Source: an uncultured Phycisphaerae bacterium (lineage in GTDB: Bacteria; Planctomycetota; Phycisphaerae; UBA1845; PWPN01). Taken from it: DNA of 64,000 nt. How positions within the stretch are numbered: the stretch's first letter is position 1; each line of letters opens with the position of its first letter. The stretch covers positions 1 to 64,000 of the forward strand of contig CALLOB010000003.1 in the NCBI GenBank assembly GCA_938005315.1. The letters are read 5' to 3'. Both the position numbers and the translations under genes were made by a program. Positions 58,540-64,000 of the stretch are shown here, in pieces. The notes below the pieces were generated by a model. The model did not search any database. It worked only from the letters and a program-made list of their open reading frames with translations, and had not been told where the DNA came from.

Positions 58540-58609
58540 CAAGTTAGGTGTTTGTTCGCATTCTGATTCGTGGGCGGCGGGTCGCACAGGTCAGCGAAGG
58601 AGGGGAAGG

Positions 58610-60682
58610 ATGAGGGGTCGGCAACCGGGGTTCGATGAGCTCGGCGAACCGGCTGGGTGTGGCCGGGAGGGATCCGAAGGGCTCGCTCGCCCGCATGCGG
58701 TTGAGGATCAGGCCGGCAAGGCGGCCGGGGCTCGAGGGGAGGCCCCGGTTCCGCCGCCGGCCGGCGAACTGGTGTCAGACATCGCGCGTCCCATTCCACC
58801 CAAGGGACGGCCGGAACGGGCAGTTCCGGACGGCGATAGTTTGCAGGCGAATGCTCAACCGGGCAGACGGCCCGAGCGGGCCGTTTCAACGCGAACCTCG
58901 CCGGGCAGGCGTCCGCAGTCTGAGCGGGTGATTTCCGCAAGGCCGGCGCCTGCGATGCGCCTGCGACCTGCGCGGATGATTCCGGCAGGGTCGGTCAGCC
59001 CGGCGGACCGGCCGCGTGAACGGGTGATTCCATGCCCGGATACGCCCGAATTGCGTTTGCGTCTCGAACGGTCGACCGCGGAGGGCGATGCTCTGGACCG
59101 CGCCGGGCTGGAAAGGCGTGGGGCGATGAGGACTTCGCCGGATACTGCCTCGCCGCGCAGCCCGGCACGGGCCGGCGAGGCGCGGGTCAGTGACTCTCCG
59201 GACGGCGATGTTCCCCAAAGCCGTGTGCTTCAGGGTGTGGTGTCGGACGCCGGCGCGCCTAAGGGTGAGGGCCGATCCGGCACATCCGTCGCTGGGGCCG
59301 TGTTGAAGGTGGCCTGGCCTGAGGCGGCGCCGCGGTCGTCGCCTCGGGTGCTGGAAGTCGTATTGCGCTTCGGTCAGCCGGCGGACGGCGGCATGCGGGT
59401 CATCGCCGACGGCCTGCGCCTGTCGCTCGCGCCGGCAACGATCACGCTGCTGCTGGGGCCCAGCGGCGCGGGCAAGTCTTCGCTGCTGGCGGCGGTGGCC
59501 GAGGCGCTGCCGGGCACGCGTGCGATCCATGCGGAGTGTTTCCCACGCGACGTGGCGGTGATCGACGCCGTGGCGCCGGCCCGGCCGGTGGCCGAAGCCA
59601 TGCGGGCCCTGACGGCCTGCGGGCTGGGCGAGCCGGCCTGCTGGACGCGGCGTTTCTCGCAGCTGTCGGAGGGGGAGCGCTTCCGGGCCCGCCTGGCGCG
59701 GGCGATCACGTTGCACCGCAGGGCGGGAACGGAGGCCCCCCTGCTGTGCGACGAGTTTGGGGCCCTGCTGCACGCCCGGCTGGCCCGGGCGACGGCGTTC
59801 AACCTGCGGAAACTTGTGAGCCGGGAGCGGCTGCGCATGGTGGTGGCCACCAGCCGCGCGGATGTGGTGGCGGACCTGCGGCCCGACACGGTGGTGCGGC
59901 TGGGACCGTCGGGGGTGCAGGCCGTGCTCGCGAAGCAGGGTTTGCCGGCCGGCGCGCCGGAGTTTTCGCTCTGGCGGTCGCTCCGGATCGAGCCGGGGGG
60001 TCTGAAGGACTACGCCGCGCTGGGGCACATGCACTACCGGGGGGATGCGGCGGTGGGATTCGTGGACAAGGTTTTTGTCTGCCGGGAGTACCCCGGCGGC
60101 GAGGTGCTCGGCGTCGTGGTCTATGGTCGGCCGGCGCTGGAGCTGAGCCCGCGCAACGCCTGCACGGCTGGGCGGTTTGTGCGCCGCCCGGACCTGCTGA
60201 ACCGCGAGGTGCGCTGCATCAAGCGGCTGGTCGTGCATCCGGACGTGCGCGGCTGCGGCATCGGGCATCGGCTGGTGCGGGCCACGCTGCCGATGGTCGG
60301 GACGCGGTTCGTGGAGACGCTGGCCGCCATAGGCGAAGTGAACCCCGTGTTCGAGAAAGCCGGAATGACACGCGCGGGCTGCACGGAGCCGCCGGCGTCG
60401 ATGCGGACCGCGCTGGGCCGGCTGGCGCGGATGGGGGTGGATCCGCGGGATGCGGATTTCGCCGTCCAGGTGCGGACCCGGCCGGCGGTGCGGCAGACCG
60501 TCGTGGAGGCGGTGCGGGCGTGGTACCGGGCGACGACCGGCGGACTGGCGGAGCGTCGCTGTCGTCAGGCCGACGGACGGTTGCCGCAGGTGTTCCGCCA
60601 GTTGGCCGGTTCGCGGCCGGTTTACTACATCTGGGCCCGCGATGCGGCCGACTGGCGGATGATCCGGGCGCGCAGCGCGTGA
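58610..60682 (+). CDS. ABC-type ATPase fused to GNAT-like acetyltransferase domain (COG2401-like)
   Basis: Walker A LLLGPSGAGKSSLLAAV; signature LSEGERFRARLARAI; Walker B APLLCDEFGALL; GNAT motif KRLVVHPDVRGCGIGHRLVRATLP...EVNPVFEKAGM; about 220-aa low-complexity N-terminal extension. Confidence 0.8.
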   Translation: MRGRQPGFDELGEPAGCGREGSEGLARPHAVEDQAGKAAGARGEAPVPPPAGELVSDIARPIPPKGRPERAVPDGDSLQANAQPGRRPERAVSTRTSPGRRPQSERVISARPAPAMRLRPARMIPAGSVSPADRPRERVIPCPDTPELRLRLERSTAEGDALDRAGLERRGAMRTSPDTASPRSPARAGEARVSDSPDGDVPQSRVLQGVVSDAGAPKGEGRSGTSVAGAVLKVAWPEAAPRSSPRVLEVVLRFGQPADGGMRVIADGLRLSLAPATITLLLGPSGAGKSSLLAAVAEALPGTRAIHAECFPRDVAVIDAVAPARPVAEAMRALTACGLGEPACWTRRFSQLSEGERFRARLARAITLHRRAGTEAPLLCDEFGALLHARLARATAFNLRKLVSRERLRMVVATSRADVVADLRPDTVVRLGPSGVQAVLAKQGLPAGAPEFSLWRSLRIEPGGLKDYAALGHMHYRGDAAVGFVDKVFVCREYPGGEVLGVVVYGRPALELSPRNACTAGRFVRRPDLLNREVRCIKRLVVHPDVRGCGIGHRLVRATLPMVGTRFVETLAAIGEVNPVFEKAGMTRAGCTEPPASMRTALGRLARMGVDPRDADFAVQVRTRPAVRQTVVEAVRAWYRATTGGLAERRCRQADGRLPQVFRQLAGSRPVYYIWARDAADWRMIRARSA

Positions 60683-61046
60683 AGGACGCGTGTGAAGCAC
60701 CCGAGTGACGGACGTGCAACGCCTGCGGGAATGCGGGTGAATGCCGGCTGATTCGGGAAGGCGGCATGTGGAGGCAATCGGACGGGGCTCTCGGCGTGCA
60801 GGAGCCTCGCGCACCGCGAGGGCCGGCAGGGCGGGGCAGCGTCGGCGAGGCGGCTGGCGGCTGATCCGGCCGGAAACTGCAGGCGGGGTACACCTGCACG
60901 GAACGGCGGTGGCGATGTCGGTTGACGGAGCGAGGCATGGGATGGACGGGACGGGCGGTCAGGTTGGTTTTGCGGTCGGCTTACCGGGCGGGGGGACGGC
61001 GGGGTGGAAGCCGGGAACGAAAGCGGCTGGAGGAGGGGAGACGGCG

Positions 61047-61256
61047 ATGTGGGACTTGGCGAGGCGTGTGCTCAGGCCGCTGGCTTCGCGGAAGGTGCGG
61101 GTGGCTCTGGCGACCGTGCTTTCGGCGTACGCGGCCGAAGTCGGGCTGGGGATCGGCGAGGAGCTGGTGTTGACGATCCTGGGCGTGGGGGCGGCGCTGA
61201 TTCTGGGCATCGCCCACGAGGATGCGGCGGCACGGCTGCGGGAGGCCCGGCGATGA
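61047..61256 (+). CDS. Small membrane protein (69 aa), holin-like
   Basis: MWDLARRVLRPLASRKVRVALATVLSAYAAEVGLGIGEELVLTILGVGAALILGIAHEDAAARLREARR; strong RBS GGAGGAGGGGAG; ATGA overlap with the next gene. Confidence 0.65.
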   Translation: MWDLARRVLRPLASRKVRVALATVLSAYAAEVGLGIGEELVLTILGVGAALILGIAHEDAAARLREARR

Positions 61257-61831
61257 GCGGTCGGCGACAGGAGCTGCGTGCCTGTCTGAATCGGATGTGT
61301 GCGTCGCGGCACGCGCCGGTTGCGAAAGCGGCGACCGAGACGCGGGGGGTGGCGTGGACGCTCTCGCTGGTTGCGATACTGCCGACCGCCGCCGGTTGCG
61401 GCGGGGATGCGGGCGTGGAGTTCGCGGCCGCGGATGCCTTGCGAGCGGCCGCGGCGGGGATGCAGACGGCCGTGGCGGAGTATCACGCGGAGGTCGTGGC
61501 GGCCGACGACCGGCGTGAAGCGGAGCTGGTGGAGGCGCTGATCGCGCGAAGCCGGGCGTCGCGCGACGATGAGGCGGCTCTGGCTGCGCACGCGGCCTCG
61601 TTCGGGGAAGCGATGCGGAAGTTGCGGCAGGACCGCCAGGTGGAGGATGCCCGGCGGGCGGCGGCCGTGGAGCACGCCGAGGTGGTCGAGGAAGTGGCCG
61701 CGGGGCTGGAGCGGATCGCGGTGGAGAGCCTGAGTCTGCGGGACGAGGTGCGGCGTTACGTGCGGGCCTGGTCGCAGCTGCGGCGGCAGGCGCAGGCCCG
61801 CGAAAACCGGGCGGCGGAGGGGAACCGATGA
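61253..61831 (+). CDS. Coiled-coil predicted lipoprotein (spanin-like?)
   Basis: Hydrophobic segment with lipobox-like LPTAAGC, then Ala/Glu/Arg-rich coiled coil. ATGA coupling at both ends. Confidence 0.6.
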   Translation: MSGRRQELRACLNRMCASRHAPVAKAATETRGVAWTLSLVAILPTAAGCGGDAGVEFAAADALRAAAAGMQTAVAEYHAEVVAADDRREAELVEALIARSRASRDDEAALAAHAASFGEAMRKLRQDRQVEDARRAAAVEHAEVVEEVAAGLERIAVESLSLRDEVRRYVRAWSQLRRQAQARENRAAEGNR

Positions 61832-62115
61832 GCGCGGAAAGCGTGCAGGGCGTACTGGACGATCTGCTGGCCACGCTGGAGCGAGGGTTGGCGCGATCGG
61901 CGGGGACGGGTCCGGGCGAGGCCCTCCGTGGGTCCCGCGATGCGATCGACGCGATGCTGGCAGACCCGCCGCGGCGGACGGAGGTGCGGTCGCTGCGCCG
62001 GGCGCCGGAGGTGGAGGCCTTCCGGGAGGCGCTGGTGGACGGGCTGGTGCGGGCGGACACGGTCAACCGGCTGTTGCGGCTGGTGAACGACGTGCTTCTG
62101 CGGGTCTGGCGGTGA
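61828..62115 (+). CDS. Small hypothetical protein (95 aa)
   Basis: ATGA-coupled to the upstream gene; MSAESVQGVLDDLLATLERGLARSAG... No family recognised. Confidence 0.55.
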   Translation: MSAESVQGVLDDLLATLERGLARSAGTGPGEALRGSRDAIDAMLADPPRRTEVRSLRRAPEVEAFREALVDGLVRADTVNRLLRLVNDVLLRVWR

Positions 62116-62210
62116 ACGCAGCCTGCGCGCGGGGCCGGCGCGGGTCAGGGGCTTCGGCGGGCGGGCCGGGAGCGCACGGATCCCCTGGGGCTCAGATAAC
62201 GATGTCATAA

Positions 62211-62612
62211 ATGAGTCGCTTCATCGGGCAGGGATTCGGCGAGCGGGAAAGGGGGGATCGGGTGGGGTGGGAGGCGCCGGCGGCGGTGGTTACGGTGGTG
62301 GGGCCGCTGGTGGGCGTGCCGATGGGGCTGGCGGCGTTGTACCTGCGCGGGGTGCGCGAACAGCAGGCGGCCGCGGCGCGGGAGCTGGGACGTCGGCTGG
62401 ACGGGGTGGAGGCGGCGCTGCGCGAGCTGACGCGGTGCGTGGGCGAGTTCGAGCGGCAATACGCGACCAAGGAGGAATGGGTCCGCGAGTCGATGCACGC
62501 CCGGCGGCGGATCGACCGGCTGGCCGAGGGGCTGTCGCGGGTGTGTGGTGAGATGGAGGCGTTGCGCGAGCGGGCCGGCGGATGCGGCGGGGAGGGCGGC
62601 GATGGGGCGTGA
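62211..62612 (+). CDS. Membrane-anchored coiled-coil protein, phage DUF2730-like architecture
   Basis: One TM (APAAVVTVVGPLVGVPMGLAALYL), then coiled coil (ARELGRRLDGVEAALRELTRCVGEFERQYATKEEW...). Start overlap with the next gene. Confidence 0.5.
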   Translation: MSRFIGQGFGERERGDRVGWEAPAAVVTVVGPLVGVPMGLAALYLRGVREQQAAAARELGRRLDGVEAALRELTRCVGEFERQYATKEEWVRESMHARRRIDRLAEGLSRVCGEMEALRERAGGCGGEGGDGA

Positions 62613-62916
62613 GAGCGGGGCGCGGCAGATCAAGCGGGTGCGGCAGGAGACGCTGGCGGTGCTGAAGATCCTGTACCCGGCCGGGTTGCAGGGCGGGCAG
62701 CTGCTGCGGACGCTGCTGGCGGTGTTTCCGCAGCTGGAGTGGGAGCAGTTTCGCAAGGACCTGGCGTACCTGTGCGAGAAGGGTTACCTGCAGCGGGTGG
62801 CCACGCAGAGCGAGGCCGACGAGCGTTACACGCCGTGGCGGCGGCGATGGTTCCGGCTGACGCCGGCGGGCGTGGAGATCGCCGACCGCTGCGTGCGCGA
62901 CGAGGCCTTGGAGTAG
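62602..62916 (+). CDS. Winged-helix-like DNA-binding protein, phage-type
   Basis: MGRESGARQIKRVRQETLAVLKILYPAGLQGGQLLRTLLAVFPQLEWEQFRKDLAYLCEKGYLQRV...WFRLTPAGVEIADRCV; winged-helix pattern. Confidence 0.6.
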   Translation: MGRESGARQIKRVRQETLAVLKILYPAGLQGGQLLRTLLAVFPQLEWEQFRKDLAYLCEKGYLQRVATQSEADERYTPWRRRWFRLTPAGVEIADRCVRDEALE

Positions 62917-63126
62917 GTCGCATGACTGCCTTCTCGAGAAACGGGAGATTGTTCGTCCCGTCAGGCCGCAGTGTCGTGCGGCGCCAGGCCGCCGCGCCGC
63001 CGGACGCGGATTGCGCACGTCGGCCGGCCGGGCCGGCGGCACGCGTCGTGGTCATGCCCGGCCCGGCAGGCTACCATGTCGCCCGGCGGGCCGAGGCCTG
63101 AAGCGGCCGCCTGACGGACGAACCGC

Positions 63127-64000
63127 ATGCTCATTGGCGTACACAACCTCCACGAACCGATCGCCCGCCACGTCCGCCGCGAGTTCAGCACCATTCCGGC
63201 CGGGGCCACCGTCGGAGAAGCCCTGGCGGCGCTGCGCTCGCAGCAGCTGGGCGAGCGCATCGTCTATTTCTACGTCACCGATGACGACGGCCGGCTGGTC
63301 GGCGTGGTGCCTACCCGGCGCCTGCTCATGAGCCCGCTGGACCGGCCCATCGAGCAGATCATGTCCCGGGAGGTCTGGACGATCCGCGCCTCGGCCTCGG
63401 TTCTCGAGGCCTGTGAGGAGTTCATGCGCCACCGGTTCCTGGCCCTGCCGGTGATCGACGGGGACGGCCGGCTGGTCGGAGTCATCGACGTCGGCATGTT
63501 TACCGACGAGGTCGTCGTCCAGGCCGAGCGGATGGAGTCCGAGCGGGCGTTTCAGCTCATCGGCGTGCACGTCGCCCTCGGCCGTCAGGCCCCGCTGCTG
63601 GCCAGCTTCAAGGACCGCTTCCCATGGCTGCTGTGCAACATCGCCGGCGGGATTCTCTGTGCTCTGCTGGCCAGCCGGTTCGAGTCGCTGCTGGACGCGG
63701 CCATCGTCCTGGCGATGTTCATCCCGGTGGTGCTCACCGTGGCCGAGAGCGTGAGCATGCAATCGCTGACGCTCACCCTGCAGGGCCTGGAGCACCGCAA
63801 CATCCATTGGCGCCTGGTGGCCGCGGGGCTGCGCAAGGAGTTCCTCGTGGCCCTGCTGCTGGGCTCGGCCAGCGGCTCGGTCGTCGGGCTGATCTGCTTG
63901 GTGTGGAAGGGGGGGCTGGTCGTGTCCGCGGCCATCGCCCTGAGCATCACCCTGGCGATGGTCACCGCCTGCCTGCTGGGGGTAGCCATCCCCACGGCAG
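63127..64000 (+). CDS. mgtE: Magnesium transporter MgtE-like (CBS domains + TM), truncated by window end
   Basis: Own translation from ATG 63127: MLIGVHNLHEPIARHVRREFSTIPAGATVGEALAALRSQQLGERIVYFYVTDDDGRLVGVVPTRRLLM...IMSREVWTIRASASVLEACEEFMRHRFLALPVIDGDGRLVGVID...AIVLAMFIPVVLTVAESVSMQS. Open to the end of the window; missing from the supplied ORF track. Confidence 0.85.
   Translation, partial: MLIGVHNLHEPIARHVRREFSTIPAGATVGEALAALRSQQLGERIVYFYVTDDDGRLVGVVPTRRLLMSPLDRPIEQIMSREVWTIRASASVLEACEEFMRHRFLALPVIDGDGRLVGVIDVGMFTDEVVVQAERMESERAFQLIGVHVALGRQAPLLASFKDRFPWLLCNIAGGILCALLASRFESLLDAAIVLAMFIPVVLTVAESVSMQSLTLTLQGLEHRNIHWRLVAAGLRKEFLVALLLGSASGSVVGLICLVWKGGLVVSAAIALSITLAMVTACLLGVAIPTA

Noticed and set aside
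57981-58560. tmRNA, RNase P RNA or SRP RNA in the AT-rich region
   Set aside because: Did not find the diagnostic conserved cores (e.g. GAGGAAAGTCCGGGC-type P RNA core, tmRNA tRNA-like ends with GGTTCGAATCC). An Infernal scan would be decisive.

Overview
High-GC bacterial chromosome segment. Gene content and style suggest Planctomycetota/Phycisphaerae, but this is inference from the sequence only. Most of the window is ordinary, tightly packed housekeeping and accessory genes: cydAB, xth, an inositol-monophosphatase/HisN-type phosphatase, a cardiolipin synthase, leuS, CYTH, RdgC-like, enolase, a MoxR/DUF58/vWA cluster, ferredoxin, DUF362, a metallophosphoesterase, a Na+/H+ antiporter, HDOD, YhaM-like, peroxiredoxin, hisF, two PilT-like ATPases, a LacI regulator, a sodium:solute symporter and MgtE. 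Four things stand out. (1) A REP-associated tyrosine transposase (RAYT, 155-628) lies between two ~110-bp direct repeats offset by exactly 700 bp. It is associated with two co-occurring REP hairpin classes (GGAG + GGCCCCG-CTCCGT-CGGGGCC and GGAG + GGACGCG-CTCCGT-CGCGTCC) whose stems differ by two compensatory base-pair changes. These recur in four more clusters, three of them between divergent genes. (2) A compact T7SS-like operon (41966-47036) encodes a WXG100-like protein, two small coiled-coil-type proteins and a 1.3-kaa FtsK/SpoIIIE-type ATPase, with a good promoter candidate upstream. (3) An ABC-ATPase/GNAT fusion (58610-60682) is followed by a translationally coupled run of small phage-like genes (holin-like, lipoprotein/spanin-like, coiled-coil TM, winged helix). 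(4) A ~550-bp AT-richer non-coding region has a strong minus-strand intrinsic terminator. No tRNA, rRNA or CRISPR array was recognised. Very long antisense ORFs in the track are GC-driven shadow ORFs and were rejected.
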